A DNA stretch of 64,000 bases, from the NCBI GenBank assembly GCA_019637175.1, contig JAHBWD010000011.1:124001-188000 (forward strand). Direction: 5' to 3'. The stretch is from Labilithrix sp. Lineage in GTDB: Bacteria > Myxococcota_A > Polyangia > Polyangiales > Polyangiaceae. Under the pieces are notes generated by a model that was not told the DNA's origin, searched no databases, and was given only the letters and a program-made list of their open reading frames with translations. This document shows positions 1-9,680 of the stretch, piece by piece. A program made the position numbers and the translations under genes. The number at the start of each line of letters is the position of its first letter. The stretch's first letter is position 1.

Positions 1-813
1 CGTCCAGATCGGCCGCGCCGCCGTGTCCGGGAAAGCGCCCAGCGTGCCGACGAGCGCTCCGTTCGAGCTCGCCGCGACGGTGCCCTCGCGCTCGGCGAAG
101 TGCCACGTGCCGATCGTGTTCTCCTCCGCGTCGGGGAGCGGATACGCCGGCACGAAGTCGGCGTCGTAGCGCGCAGCCCTGCTCAGGCGCACCTCGTCGA
201 TGAGCCCGCTGTAGGGATACACGTACGAGCTCGACGGCATGCCGAAGCGGAGCGGCCCCCCGAAGGGTTCGGCGGCAGGCCCGACCGCCGAGGTGCCGAC
301 GCGCTTGCCGTCGACGTACACGCGCGCGTGCGACTTGCTCGGGTCGTAGACGCCGGCCACGTGATGCCAGACGTTGTACTCCAGTGTTCCCGTCGCGGTG
401 GCCTTGATCCCGCCGCCTGCCGTCCCCGAGTAGATGCGGAGCTCGAGGCGATTGTCGACGAGCATGAGCACGTAGCCGTCGGCGGCGACGTGCGCGCTGT
501 GCCCGATGATGTGCGACTCGTTTCCCGTCGTGGGATTGGGGAGAACCCACGCCTCGACCGTCAGGGCGCCGCCGGGATCGAGCATGGCGTTCGGGGGAAC
601 TTCGACGAAAGAGGTGTTCGCGAACGACAGCGCGCCGTCGGAGCACGGGCCGGCCTCGCTGCCGCCGTCGACCTCGACGGACCCGTCGACGAGCGCGGCG
701 TCGGCGTCGACGGGCGCCGACGCGTCGGCGGCCTCCCCTTCACCGGAGGTGAAAGGCGAGCAGCTCGCGAAGAGAGCGCTCGCGAGCACGAAGAGCCGCC
801 CCGGGCCACGCAT
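1..813 (-). CDS. LamG-domain lipoprotein, C-terminus beyond the left edge
   Basis: The frame is open from an ATG at 813 down to base 1, about 271 codons without a stop, so the C-terminus lies outside the window. The N-terminus is a lipoprotein signal peptide with a FASC lipobox (Cys about residue 18). An Asp/Ala-rich linker to about residue 45 follows, then a concanavalin A-like LamG/laminin-G_3 fold: the pattern LTVEAWV, WHHVAGVYD, VYVDGKRVG, YSGLIDEVRLS and GTWHFAE is typical of the family. It is probably an outer-membrane-anchored surface lipoprotein; the ligand is unknown. A paralogue lies at 35861-36733. It is divergent from the flavoprotein gene, with about 90 bp between starts. Confidence 0.85.
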   Translation of the reverse strand, partial: MRGPGRLFVLASALFASCSPFTSGEGEAADASAPVDADAALVDGSVEVDGGSEAGPCSDGALSFANTSFVEVPPNAMLDPGGALTVEAWVLPNPTTGNESHIIGHSAHVAADGYVLMLVDNRLELRIYSGTAGGGIKATATGTLEYNVWHHVAGVYDPSKSHARVYVDGKRVGTSAVGPAAEPFGGPLRFGMPSSSYVYPYSGLIDEVRLSRAARYDADFVPAYPLPDAEENTIGTWHFAEREGTVAASSNGALVGTLGAFPDTAARPIWT

Positions 814-901
814 CGATCTTGGATCATAGCGCTTGGGCCACGGATTTCATCGGCCCGCGAACGGTACTCAACGCTGCGGGGCTGTACTAAGGTTCGCCGC
901 G

Positions 902-2161
902 ATGGAAAAGGTGCGCACGCTCGTCGTCGGCGCAGGCATCACGGGGCTCGCCACGGCCGCCGCGCTCTCCGAGCGCGGCGATGACGACTACCTCGTGCTC
1001 GAGGCCGACGCCGAGATCGGGGGCTACTGCAAGACCGTCAAGAAGGAAGGGTTCGTCTGGGACTACTCGGGCCACTTCTTCCACTTCAAGCACCCCGAGA
1101 TCGAGGCCTGGCTCCGCGCGCGCATGCCCGGTCAGGAGATCCGCAAGGTCGAGAAGAGGTCGTTCATCGCGTACAAGGGCGCGTTCATCGACTTTCCGTT
1201 CCAGAAGAACATCCACCAGCTCCCGAAAGACGAGCTGATCGATTGCCTCTACGATCTCTACTTCGCGAACGAAGCGGGCGCGACCGACGACAGCTTCCAG
1301 GGGATGCTCTACGCGCGCTTCGGCCGATCCATCGCCGAAAAGTTCCTCATCCCCTACAACGAGAAGCTCTACGCGACCGATCTCGGCACGCTCGACAAAG
1401 ACGCGATGGGGCGCTTCTTCCCCCACGCGAACCTCACCGACATCATCCGCAACATGAAGGTCGCCGACAACGCGTCGTACAACGCCACCTTCACGTATCC
1501 CGCGGGCGGCGCGATCGAGTACGTCAGGGCGCTCGCGAGCGCGGTCGAGGCGGAGAAGATCCACACCGGCGAGCCGGTGCTCGACATCGACCTCGACGCG
1601 AAGACGGCGCGAACACCGAAGCGCACCGTGGCGTTCGAGCGCCTCGTCTCGTCGGCGCCGTTCAACCGCCTGCTCGCGACGGCGCACGTGCGCCACGACC
1701 CGTCGATGTTCTCGTGGAACAAGGTGCTCGTCTTCAACCTCGGCTTCGACAAGAAGGGGAAGAAAGACGTCCACTGGGTCTACTACCCCGACCGCGAGAT
1801 CGTCTTTTATCGCATAGGGTTCTACGACAACATCTTCGACGCCGATCGCCTGAGCCTGTACGTGGAGATCGGCTACGCCCGCGACGCCGTCGTCGACGTC
1901 GCCAGCGCGCGCGCGAACGTGCTGCGCGATCTGAAGAAGCTCGGCGTGATCGCCGATCACCAGCTCGTGGCCGAGCACTCGGTGATCATGGATCCGGCAT
2001 ATGTCCACATCACCAAGGAGTCGCTCGCGGAGCACGCGCGCATCAGCGCCGATCTTCGCGCGCGCGGCGTCTTCTCGATCGGCCGCTACGGCGGCTGGAC
2101 GTACTGCAGCATCGAAGACAACATCGTCGAAGCGCGCGCGCTCGTTCACTCGTGGGCATGA
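902..2161 (+). CDS. FAD-dependent oxidoreductase, UDP-galactopyranose mutase / amine-oxidase-like
   Basis: A 419-residue flavoprotein. The dinucleotide-binding motif VVGAGITGL (residues 8-16) is followed by an acidic residue ending the second strand (LVLEAD) and an EIGG loop, as in COG1232 proteins (protoporphyrinogen-oxidase / UDP-galactopyranose-mutase-like). The segment YSGHFFHF and a later [10 protein letters not shown] resemble UDP-galactopyranose mutase and LPS-associated amine oxidases more than HemY. The C-terminus has [16 protein letters not shown], which closes the FAD site in these families. I chose the ATG at 902 because it lies just before the Rossmann fold. A role in surface polysaccharide sugar chemistry is an inference; no glycosyltransferases lie next to it. 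Confidence 0.8.
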   Translation: MEKVRTLVVGAGITGLATAAALSERGDDDYLVLEADAEIGGYCKTVKKEGFVWDYSGHFFHFKHPEIEAWLRARMPGQEIRKVEKRSFIAYKGAFIDFPFQKNIHQLPKDELIDCLYDLYFANEAGATDDSFQGMLYARFGRSIAEKFLIPYNEKLYATDLGTLDKDAMGRFFPHANLTDIIRNMKVADNASYNATFTYPAGGAIEYVRALASAVEAEKIHTGEPVLDIDLDAKTARTPKRTVAFERLVSSAPFNRLLATAHVRHDPSMFSWNKVLVFNLGFDKKGKKDVHWVYYPDREIVFYRIGFYDNIFDADRLSLYVEIGYARDAVVDVASARANVLRDLKKLGVIADHQLVAEHSVIMDPAYVHITKESLAEHARISADLRARGVFSIGRYGGWTYCSIEDNIVEARALVHSWA

Positions 2162-2176
2162 CTCGCGCGCGCGAGA

Positions 2177-3706
2177 TCAGCGGCGCAGATCGTTCGGCGA
2201 GAGCCCCGGGATGGTCACGAAGCCGTTGCCCGAGATCCTCCAGAGGATGACCTCCAGGGCCGTGTCGCCCTGGTCGTCGAGATCGAACGTGCCCGAAGCT
2301 CCGACGTAGTCGATGTCGCGCCCTTCGCGGACGGCGTTGAGCGCTTCGGCGATTTGCCCCGGACCGAAGGCGTCTCCAGGCGGCGCGGAGACGTCGTAGA
2401 GCGCGTCGCGGATCGCGACGCGATCGTCGAGGTTGCCCGCCTTCTCGATCGCGAGCGCGAGGAGGGCGACGGAGTCGTAGATCTGCGGGATCGGCGAAGG
2501 GAGCCGCCCGGCGTCGGCGGACGGCGGGAACTGGGAGTTGTAGAGCGCCGCGAAGCGCGTCCACTCCGGGCTGGTCGCGCGCTCCTGGTTGCATGCGGCG
2601 CCGATGACGCCGTCGACCTTCGACAGCTCGTTCGTGTTCTTCGGGTCGACGCGCCCCGCCTCGATGAAGCCTTGCTGGTAGAAGCGGATGAACCCGAAGG
2701 ACGGGAAGCGGTCGGGCGCGAACGTCGCGTCGCCGGCGGTGGCCGCGCGGAGCTCGCGCATGTACTTGCCGCCGTCGGCCGGGAAGAGGAGCATCGTCTG
2801 ACACTCGATCTCGCCCGCCTTCGTGGCGTCGACCACGGCGGCGACCTCGGTCGCGAAGGTCGCGGCGTTGGCCTTGACGATGAACTCCTTGATGAAGCCG
2901 CCGAACTTCGAATACTCGGCCTTCAGCGATTCGATCGTCGCGTTCCCTCTCCCTGGAGCGTCTTCCGCGTAGATCACGGCCATCTTGGTGCAGGCCTTGA
3001 AGGGAGGGGGCGTCGTCCCGGCGTCGGCGGGCGGGCTCGCGTCGGCGGGCGGGCGCGCGTCGGCGTCGGCGTTCGCGTCGGACGAGCCTCCCGAGTCGGT
3101 GATCCCCGCATCGACGGGCACCTCGATGAGCCCCGGGGGCCCGAACGATCCGCCGAGCGCGTACCGCGCGATGGCGCGGGCCTGATAGTCGGCCGCGCAC
3201 GCCGTGCGAAAGACGTAGCGGTCCCGTCCCTCCTGGAGCTTCGGGACGATGGGGGACGTCGTGAACGGAGAGAGGATCGGGATCTTCGCGCGCTTGAAGT
3301 CGCTGTGGAACACCTCGAGCGCCTCGGTGGTGCTCGGACCGATGAACCCGGCGACCCCCCGGTCGATGAAGTCTCGCCCGATCCCAGCGATGCTCTTGTT
3401 GTCGCCCCCGTCGTCTCGGACGTCGATGACGACGCGCCGGCCGAGGACACCGCCGACGGCGTTGATCTGCTGCTCGATCACGCGGAGAACGCGCTGCGAT
3501 CCCGCGCCGAAGTCCTTCTGCTTCGTGAGATCGACGCTCGCGCCGATGACGAGGGGGGGATCGGCGGCGATCGTGCGCGGTTCGTTGCAGGCCTGATTCG
3601 AGCCGAGCATCATCAGCCCCACCGGCACGAGGGGGAGCACGACGAGCGCGGTGCGCGCCCAACGCGGCCGCCGGCCCGCCGATGATGAGGAGGATGAACG
3701 GCGCAT
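2177..3706 (-). CDS. ABC transporter substrate-binding protein, branched-chain amino acid (type 1 PBP) family
   Basis: A 509-residue secreted protein with a basic N-terminus, a hydrophobic segment (about residues 18-35) and a possible but non-standard lipidation Cys (QAC). It then matches the Leu/Ile/Val-binding type: LVIGASVDLT, VIEQQINAVGGVLGRRVVIDVRDD, GFIGPSTTEALEV, IPILSPFTTSP. A low-complexity Asp/Ala/Pro insertion of about 35 residues interrupts the fold around residues 210-245. No permease or ATPase gene is adjacent, so it is a solitary binding protein, possibly a sensor or a partner of a distant transporter. Its start is only about 35 bp from the divergent lipoprotein gene. Confidence 0.85.
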   Translation of the reverse strand: MRRSSSSSSAGRRPRWARTALVVLPLVPVGLMMLGSNQACNEPRTIAADPPLVIGASVDLTKQKDFGAGSQRVLRVIEQQINAVGGVLGRRVVIDVRDDGGDNKSIAGIGRDFIDRGVAGFIGPSTTEALEVFHSDFKRAKIPILSPFTTSPIVPKLQEGRDRYVFRTACAADYQARAIARYALGGSFGPPGLIEVPVDAGITDSGGSSDANADADARPPADASPPADAGTTPPPFKACTKMAVIYAEDAPGRGNATIESLKAEYSKFGGFIKEFIVKANAATFATEVAAVVDATKAGEIECQTMLLFPADGGKYMRELRAATAGDATFAPDRFPSFGFIRFYQQGFIEAGRVDPKNTNELSKVDGVIGAACNQERATSPEWTRFAALYNSQFPPSADAGRLPSPIPQIYDSVALLALAIEKAGNLDDRVAIRDALYDVSAPPGDAFGPGQIAEALNAVREGRDIDYVGASGTFDLDDQGDTALEVILWRISGNGFVTIPGLSPNDLRR

Positions 3707-3740
3707 CTACGCAGAGGTCATGGTAACAAGTTTCCGAGCG

Positions 3741-4244
3741 ATGCGCGTCTTCCCCCGGCCCCTTGCTGCCGCCCTCGCCGGCACGATCGGTCTGCTCGCC
3801 GTCGGGTGCGAGGAAGGGGATCCGGCGAGCGTTCGCCTCAACGTGGTCTTCCCGTCCACGGCGCTGGCGATCGCGTCCGAAGAGGTGAGGTTCATCGTCT
3901 ACGACGACCCCGAGCCGGGGGCGTGCCAGCGCATCTACCTCAAGCGAATCACGAACCAGACCAACCTCCCCCCGGTGGTGCTCGAGTCGCGGCTGGTGCC
4001 GATGTGCGATCTCGCGTTGGGGCGCGGCTCCCCTCTCGAGCTCCCCCTCGGAAAATACTCGATCCTCGCGGTGGCCTTGCGCGGCAAGGAAGATCTCCTC
4101 GTGGGCTGCTCGGACGTCGCCCTCTCCTCCGAGGGAGGCGACGTCTTCGTCAACCTCGCGCTGCCCGGCGCGACCCCCGTGCCTCCGCTCAGCAATTGCC
4201 TCTCGCTCACGGAGGCCTGCACGAACCCGGACGCGTGCAGATGA
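3741..4244 (+). CDS. Putative lipoprotein of unknown function
   Basis: About 167 residues from the ATG at 3741, which begins a clean lipoprotein signal peptide ending in LLAVGC. An in-frame ATG at 3720 would add seven residues. The mature part has short beta-strand-rich segments and four further cysteines near the C-terminus and middle (ACQRI, PMCDL, GCSDV, NCL...ACTNPDAC), compatible with disulfides outside the cytoplasm. I recognise no family. It is divergent from the substrate-binding protein and convergent with the beta-barrel gene, whose stop is only 5 bp away. Confidence 0.7.
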   Translation: MRVFPRPLAAALAGTIGLLAVGCEEGDPASVRLNVVFPSTALAIASEEVRFIVYDDPEPGACQRIYLKRITNQTNLPPVVLESRLVPMCDLALGRGSPLELPLGKYSILAVALRGKEDLLVGCSDVALSSEGGDVFVNLALPGATPVPPLSNCLSLTEACTNPDACR

Positions 4245-4248
4245 GCAG

Positions 4249-5121
4249 TCAGTTCTCCCAGCAGACGCGCACAGCCGAGAAGGGGCGGAGCGTGCCGTCG
4301 CCGTCGTTGGACGCGCCGACGCCGACCTGGACCTTCACGTGCCGGTCGGGGTTCAGGTGCACCTGCGGCAGCACGAGCTGCGTGCTCGGCTGACCGGCGG
4401 TGAAGCGGCTCTGGAGCTCGACGCCGACCGTGAAGCTGCGGCTGCGCTGATAGAACAGGCTCGGAGAGAGCACGGCGCCCGCGGCGGGCCGGCGGCCCTG
4501 CGCGGTGGCGAGCGTCGGGCCCACGATCGTCATCCCCTGCACACGCGACGTGAACCTCACGACGGAGACCGCCGTGAGGCTCGAGAGCGAGGCCACGCTC
4601 TGGACGCGCTGCTCGTGGGATCCCAGAAAGCCGATCTCGAGGCGGCGCGAAGCGAAGGAGAGCGCGGAGATCTGCGCGCTCGGCTTGATCGCCTCGACCG
4701 CGGCGTCGGTCATCGGCACCTCGAGCTCGACGCCGAAGCCTCGCGTCGGGACCCACTCGATCTCCGGCCCCCACGTCACGGCGGGCGAGCGGCGGAAGCT
4801 CGTCGCGGCGAGCACGTTCATCTCGAGCTCGCCGCGCTCGGAGCCGAGGTTGCGCACGAGATCGAAGTAGAGCGGCTCGGGGATGGGCGGCACGTCGGCT
4901 GCGTCGCGCGGATCGCTGCCCATGCGGCGCTCGACGTCGTCGGGGACGTTGTCGCCGTCGGTGTCGACCTTCGACGGATCGCTCTCGCCTTCGTCGACGA
5001 CACCGTTGTGGTTCGCGTCTTCCTCGGCGTCGGGGATGCCGTCGCCGTCGGAGTCGTGCGAAGGGGGCGCGGGCGTCTGCGCGGCGGCGAGCGAAGCGGT
5101 GAGCGCGAGGGTGAGCAGCAA
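4249..5121 (-). CDS. Outer-membrane protein with thrombospondin type-3 calcium repeats
   Basis: 290 residues. A short signal peptide (cut near AAAQ, about residue 15) precedes acidic calcium-binding repeats at about residues 22-70: DSDGDGIPDAEED, NHNGVVDEGESDP, DTDGDNVPDDVE. The remaining ~210 residues alternate hydrophobic and polar strands and end in VRVCWEN, suggesting a beta-barrel or beta-sandwich in the outer membrane. The layout resembles OmpA-like proteins but lacks the OmpA peptidoglycan-binding module. It lies 30 bp downstream of the DUF4350 gene on the same strand and may be the last gene of that operon. Confidence 0.7.
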   Translation of the reverse strand: MLLTLALTASLAAAQTPAPPSHDSDGDGIPDAEEDANHNGVVDEGESDPSKVDTDGDNVPDDVERRMGSDPRDAADVPPIPEPLYFDLVRNLGSERGELEMNVLAATSFRRSPAVTWGPEIEWVPTRGFGVELEVPMTDAAVEAIKPSAQISALSFASRRLEIGFLGSHEQRVQSVASLSSLTAVSVVRFTSRVQGMTIVGPTLATAQGRRPAAGAVLSPSLFYQRSRSFTVGVELQSRFTAGQPSTQLVLPQVHLNPDRHVKVQVGVGASNDGDGTLRPFSAVRVCWEN

Positions 5122-5151
5122 GCCGCCGAGATTCTAGCGCGAGTCGACGCG

Positions 5152-7059
5152 CTACGTCTCGAGCGCCTTCACGAGCATCGCGCGCAGATCGCGGATCGTC
5201 GCGAGCTCGTCGCCGCGCACGGGATCGTCGGGCTTGGCCTCCGTCGCGCGCTTCCAGGTGCGCGTCGCGTCTTCCGTCGAGACGCCCGAGCGCGTCGCGA
5301 GGAACGCGATCGGATCCGCGCCTCGAGGAACGCGCTCACGGAGGCGCATCTCCGCGAAGCGGCCGTACGAGGCGAGCGCGTGGGCGTACGCGCGCGCGCG
5401 GCCGTAGAACGCGCCCGTCGCCTCGACGTGCTCGGCGAACGCGCGTCTTCGCGCCGGCGCCGTCGGGCGCGGGCGCGCGTGACGGATCCCGTACGCGAGG
5501 AAGAGGACGATCGCCGCGCCGAGCGCGTGCCACGAGCCCTTGCCGAGGCCGGCGTGGAGCAGCGCGGAGAAGGGATTGCTCGGCGGCGCGATGCCGTCTT
5601 CGAGCCGCGCGACCTTCACGCCGGACGTGGCCGGCGCGGTCAGGCCGCGCGCCGCGCGCACCTCGTCGCGATCGAGCGAGGCGATGTCGAGGAGCGCGAC
5701 CAGCGCGGCGCCGTTGTCAGGGCGCGCGGCTCCGACGTTGGTCAAGAGATCGGAAGACGCGACGCCGAGGATGAGGCCCTGTCCGATCCTCTTGCGGGCA
5801 GCGTAGACCGACGTGTCGAGCCAGGCCACCGGATCAGCCCCCTCCCATCGCAACGCTCGATGGCTCGCGACCCGCGCGACCTTGGCCTTGAAGAGGTCGG
5901 TCTCGACGACGATCTCGCGCGTGCTCCCCGTGACGGCTTCGACCTCGAGATCGCGCGGCCAGTCCGGCACGTTGCCGAAGAGGACGAGCACGCCCCCGGC
6001 CTCGACCCAGCGCATCAGGTGCGCCTTGGTCTCGTCGTCGAGGGGTACGCGCGTGACGTCGGCGACGAGGATGGGCACGTCCGCCTCCGCGTCGGGGATC
6101 GGCATCGAGGCGATCGACGCGTCGAGGTACGAGACGTCGATCTCGCTCCGGCGCAGGATCTCCATCGGCAGCTCGTCGCCGGCGGGATCGTCGGCCCGCG
6201 CTGGCGACGCGCGCGATCCGCACGCGATCGTCGCGAGGAGCAAGAGCATGCCTGCGATCATCGCGGCGCGCGGCGGCGCGCCTCGCGCGCGGACGAGCAT
6301 CGCCGCGCGTGAGGCGACCTCGGCGACGCCCTCGGAGCTGGGCGTCTTGTTGCCGAACTCGATCTTGTCGACCTCGCGCACGATCTCGCGGAGCGGCCCG
6401 CGCGCGCCGACTTCGGCGCACGAGCGGACGTACTCGCCGTTGGTGCGGTGCTTCGCGAGGCGGATGGCGCCGCGGCGGTCGAGCGCGGCGAGCGACGCCG
6501 CGAGGTAGAGGCCGAGCGCGCGCTCGAGCTCGCCCCTTCGCGCGTGCTCGTCGGCCGCGCGGAGCGCCCCTTCGGCGTCGTCGATCGCCTCGGGCTCGGG
6601 AGGCGGGGGCGGCGCGACCGGCGTCGCGACGTTCGCGGGCGCCTTCGGCGCGTCTTTGAGCTTGGCGTCGCGGCGCGCGCGAAGGATCGCGCGGAGGATG
6701 GGGAGCGCGATCGCCACGACGATCCCGGCGACGAGCACCCACACGAGCACCTGCGCGAGCGAGCGGAGGAAGCTCGGCGCCCGCGCGCTCGACGGCGACG
6801 CTTGCTTGTCGCGCGAGAGCGGCTCGGCGCACGCCGCGGCGAAGCCGGCGCAGTCGTCGATCTCGCTCGCGAGCGCGCAGAGCGCGCGCTGGCGCTCGTG
6901 GAGCGGCTTGCGCGGCGCGGTGCAGAAGCCGTAGTCGCCTTCGCGCAGCGACGCCTTCACGTGCTCGCGTACGTCGTCCGATCGGTACGACTCGTCCGCG
7001 CGCGCGGTCGACGCCGTCGCGCACGCCGTCATGACGAGGATCGCGGCGAGGCGCTTCAT
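5152..7059 (-). CDS. DUF4129/DUF4350-type membrane protein
   Basis: 635 residues with an N-terminal signal peptide, a membrane segment at about residues 103-125, a cytoplasmic helical part, a second hydrophobic segment near 270-290, then a Rossmann-like DUF4350 region (PILVADVTRVPLDDE..., GGVLVLFG) and a last membrane segment around residue 530. It appears to join a DUF4129-like half to a DUF4350 half. DUF4350 proteins are usually encoded with MoxR AAA+ ATPases and DUF58 proteins. Here only the membrane part of that neighbourhood is present. The start is 5 bp from the stop of the upstream gene, so the two are cotranscribed. Confidence 0.75.
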   Translation of the reverse strand: MKRLAAILVMTACATASTARADESYRSDDVREHVKASLREGDYGFCTAPRKPLHERQRALCALASEIDDCAGFAAACAEPLSRDKQASPSSARAPSFLRSLAQVLVWVLVAGIVVAIALPILRAILRARRDAKLKDAPKAPANVATPVAPPPPPEPEAIDDAEGALRAADEHARRGELERALGLYLAASLAALDRRGAIRLAKHRTNGEYVRSCAEVGARGPLREIVREVDKIEFGNKTPSSEGVAEVASRAAMLVRARGAPPRAAMIAGMLLLLATIACGSRASPARADDPAGDELPMEILRRSEIDVSYLDASIASMPIPDAEADVPILVADVTRVPLDDETKAHLMRWVEAGGVLVLFGNVPDWPRDLEVEAVTGSTREIVVETDLFKAKVARVASHRALRWEGADPVAWLDTSVYAARKRIGQGLILGVASSDLLTNVGAARPDNGAALVALLDIASLDRDEVRAARGLTAPATSGVKVARLEDGIAPPSNPFSALLHAGLGKGSWHALGAAIVLFLAYGIRHARPRPTAPARRRAFAEHVEATGAFYGRARAYAHALASYGRFAEMRLRERVPRGADPIAFLATRSGVSTEDATRTWKRATEAKPDDPVRGDELATIRDLRAMLVKALET

Positions 7060-7063
7060 CGCT

Positions 7064-7873
7064 TCATGGCTCCACCGACGCGCGAGCGTCGTGCGCCTCG
7101 CCCCGCTGCGCGAGCGCGGCGAACTTCGTCTGGATGTCCCAGCCCTCGACGCGCGTGCGCACGTTGAGGAAAGCGAAGAAGCGCGCGGTCGCGAGGTACG
7201 GAACGACGGCGAACCACCCGACGAGGCAGAGCGCGCTGCCGCCGCCTTGTTGCACCGCCGACGCCGGCGGCCGGAACTGGAAGAGCTCGCTGAGCAGCCC
7301 GCGCCCGCCGACCTCCGCGAGGAGCACCGCGATCAGCGGGAGCAGGATCGCGACGACGAAGCTCCCGAACGCGTCGAGGAACGAGCTCGACACGACACGC
7401 CGCGCGCGGCCGAACGCGTGGCCCACCGCCGCTCGCTCGAGCACCATCACCTCGTTGAGGTAGACGAACGTCGAGCCCACCCAGAACACCGGGACGATGA
7501 AGATCGCCGTCGCGCCCGCCAAGAGCCCGGTCGAGAGCAAGCGCATGACGAAGATGCGCGGCAGCTCGCGCGCCGCGAGGCGAAGGACGTCGCGCGCTCC
7601 CAACGTCTCCTGGAACACGAGGCGCGACGCCAGGATCGTGAACGGCACCTGCGCGAAGAACGCGAGCACGACCGCGAAGATCCACCCGGCGATCCAGCCC
7701 CACGCGCTCGCGGCCGCGAGCGCGACGCCGAACGAGGGCACGAGCACGACGGCGGCGATCTTCGCGTAGAGACGCGCGTGCTCCGCCATGAAGCGGAGCG
7801 CGAGATCGAGGACGTCGATGAACGCGCGATCGCGGAAGCTGACGCGCGCGTGCATCACGTCGAGGCCGCTCAC
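7064..7873 (-). CDS. Polytopic membrane protein (GlpQ-membrane-domain / DUF4013-like)
   Basis: 269 residues from a GTG at 7873 whose GTGA overlaps the stop of the SpoIIM-like gene. This coupling decides the start; the longer upstream frame is an antisense-like extension. It has about six hydrophobic segments (IAAVVLVPSFGVALAAA, WIFAVVLAFFAQVPFTILA, LLAGATAIFIVPVFWVG and others) and an amphipathic N-terminal region beginning VSFRDRAFIDVLDLALRF. Such proteins commonly sit between RDD and DUF4129/DUF4350 genes. The function is not established; a membrane scaffold or transport role is possible. Confidence 0.7.
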   Translation of the reverse strand: MSGLDVMHARVSFRDRAFIDVLDLALRFMAEHARLYAKIAAVVLVPSFGVALAAASAWGWIAGWIFAVVLAFFAQVPFTILASRLVFQETLGARDVLRLAARELPRIFVMRLLSTGLLAGATAIFIVPVFWVGSTFVYLNEVMVLERAAVGHAFGRARRVVSSSFLDAFGSFVVAILLPLIAVLLAEVGGRGLLSELFQFRPPASAVQQGGGSALCLVGWFAVVPYLATARFFAFLNVRTRVEGWDIQTKFAALAQRGEAHDARASVEP

Positions 7874-8871
7874 CGTCGCACCTCCCCGCGGCCGGCGAGG
7901 GAGACGTACGCGACGACGAGGACGAACAGCGTGCCGCCCACGGCGAGCTTCACCTCGCGCGGCGTGGCCGAGGCCGACCAGAACGCCTCGATCGCGGCCG
8001 CCATCAGGAGCATCACCGACGCGCCGGCGACGATCACGAGGATCTCCCGCGCGGTCTTCTGCAAAGACGCGATCCGCGTGAGATCGCCCGGGGCGATCAC
8101 CGACCAGCCGAGCGAGAGCCCGGCGCCTCCCGCGAGCACGATCGCGCCGAGCTCGAGCGAGCCGTGGCCCACGATGAAGGTGACGATGTTCGCGCCCGCG
8201 CCCTGCGACGCGACGTAGCCGAGGATCGCGCCGATCGAGAGCCCGTTCTGGACGAGATAGAACGCGGAGCCGAGGCCGCCGAAGATCCCGAGGGCGAAGC
8301 AGCGGAGCGCGATCCCGACGTTGTTGTAGACGTAGAAGCCCGCCATCATCGCGCCCTCGCCGGGCGCGCGACCTTCGTCGAAGCCGCGCGCGTACGCCTC
8401 GGCGAGCGGACGCAACATCGCCTCGGGCGCGACGCGGAACGCGAACGTCGGATCGCGCAGCGTGAGGACGGCGCCGACGGCGAGCGGCACGAAGAAGAGC
8501 GCCGTGGCGACGAGCATCGACCGCCATCGCTCGCGCACCGCGCGTGGAAACGCGGAGAGCCACGCGCGCCGCAGCGCGATGCGGCCGCCGTCGTCGCGGG
8601 CCTTGGCGTGCGGTCCGTAGAGGAGCGTGTGCGCCGTCGCGGTGAGCCCGCGGAGGTAGTCGACGAGCGGCGCGCTGTAGCGCGCGGCCTGCGCCGCCGC
8701 GAGATCGGCGCAGACGTCGCGGTAGAGCGGCGGGAGCCCTGCGATCTCGTCCGGCGCGAGCGCCGAGAGGCCGCGCACGTTCGTCTTGCGCGAGAGCGCG
8801 TCGAGCTCGTCCCAGCTCTTCCTCCGCCTGTCGGCGAACGCCTTCTCGGTGAGCGTGGAGGCTACCGCCAT
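7870..8871 (-). CDS. Stage II sporulation protein M (SpoIIM)-family membrane protein
   Basis: 333 residues. A cytoplasmic helical N-terminal part (about 120 residues, EKAFADRRRKSWDELDALS) precedes four to six membrane segments (MLVATALFFVPLAVGAVL, VYNNVGIALRCFALGIFGG, LSIGAILGYV, GHGSLELGAIVLAGGAGLSLG). The GHGSLEL...GAGL signature is typical of the SpoIIM/DUF95 family. In non-sporulating bacteria these proteins accompany RDD and DUF4129 proteins and have no proven role. It overlaps the RDD gene by 10 bp and the downstream gene by 4 bp, so translation is probably coupled along the operon. Confidence 0.85.
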   Translation of the reverse strand: MAVASTLTEKAFADRRRKSWDELDALSRKTNVRGLSALAPDEIAGLPPLYRDVCADLAAAQAARYSAPLVDYLRGLTATAHTLLYGPHAKARDDGGRIALRRAWLSAFPRAVRERWRSMLVATALFFVPLAVGAVLTLRDPTFAFRVAPEAMLRPLAEAYARGFDEGRAPGEGAMMAGFYVYNNVGIALRCFALGIFGGLGSAFYLVQNGLSIGAILGYVASQGAGANIVTFIVGHGSLELGAIVLAGGAGLSLGWSVIAPGDLTRIASLQKTAREILVIVAGASVMLLMAAAIEAFWSASATPREVKLAVGGTLFVLVVAYVSLAGRGEVRR

Positions 8872-9680
8872 CCGCTCCTCTTTTCTGCCTCACGGGGGCG
8901 GAGCGAGGAAGGCGGCGCCTCGGTGCGGCCTGCGTTGACCGCGCGGTCGTACACGATCGCCAAGAGGCGAGACGGATCGCGATGGGTGAAGCCGAGGCGA
9001 GCGCCGATGCCCTCGGCGATCATGCTCGCGAGCTCGTGCTCGCGTGCGTGGCCGAGCGAGTGCCGCCGCCGCAGGAACAGCTCTATCGCTTCGCGCTCTT
9101 CGGCGTCGAGCGCGACGTCGTCGGGCAGCGTCTGGAGCTCCTTCGGGTGCGCCGGCGGCCGGAGCTCGAGCGCGCGCGCGACGCCGGCGCGCTCGGGCAC
9201 GACGACCATCGTGCCGGCGACGAGATCGCCCAGGCGCTGGAAGCGCGCCGTCGCCGCCATGGACGCGAGGCCGACCACGTAGCCGACGGGCAGCGCGTCG
9301 GCGGCGCGGAGGAGGTTGCGCAGCGCGGCCGCGCGCCATCCGATGGGCCTCCCGGTCGTGGAGACGACGCGGAGGCCGAGCATGATCTTGCCCGGCGAGC
9401 GCCCGCGCGCCGCCTCCCAGATCACGAAGTAGATCCACTGCACGGCGAAGAGCAACACGAGGATGAGCCCTTGCCCCGCCTTCGCTCCGGCGCCGTCGCC
9501 CGTGCCTTGCCCCAGGCCGAACGCGAGGAGGATCACGACGCCGACGAGGAGGAGCACGCCGTAGCAGATCACGAGATCGATCACGTACGCGATCGCGCGG
9601 CGCGCCGGCCCGCCCAGGCGGTGATGGAAGACGATGTGCTCGGGCGTCTCGATCGCGACGTCGGTGTCGAGCGGCGTCAT
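8862..9680 (-). CDS. RDD-family membrane protein
   Basis: 272 residues from the ATG at 9680, which overlaps the upstream stop as ATGA. The RDD domain is at about residues 18-165: RRAIAYVIDLVICYGVLLL, then VQWIYFVIWEAARGRSPGKIMLGLRVV with the typical SPGK turn, then RLGDLVAGTMVVV. A cytoplasmic tail rich in charged residues follows. RDD proteins are small membrane proteins, some shown to act as ion antiporters; here the SpoIIM/DUF4350 partners point to the widespread uncharacterised membrane cluster instead. Confidence 0.85.
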   Translation of the reverse strand: MTPLDTDVAIETPEHIVFHHRLGGPARRAIAYVIDLVICYGVLLLVGVVILLAFGLGQGTGDGAGAKAGQGLILVLLFAVQWIYFVIWEAARGRSPGKIMLGLRVVSTTGRPIGWRAAALRNLLRAADALPVGYVVGLASMAATARFQRLGDLVAGTMVVVPERAGVARALELRPPAHPKELQTLPDDVALDAEEREAIELFLRRRHSLGHAREHELASMIAEGIGARLGFTHRDPSRLLAIVYDRAVNAGRTEAPPSSLRPREAEKRSGWR

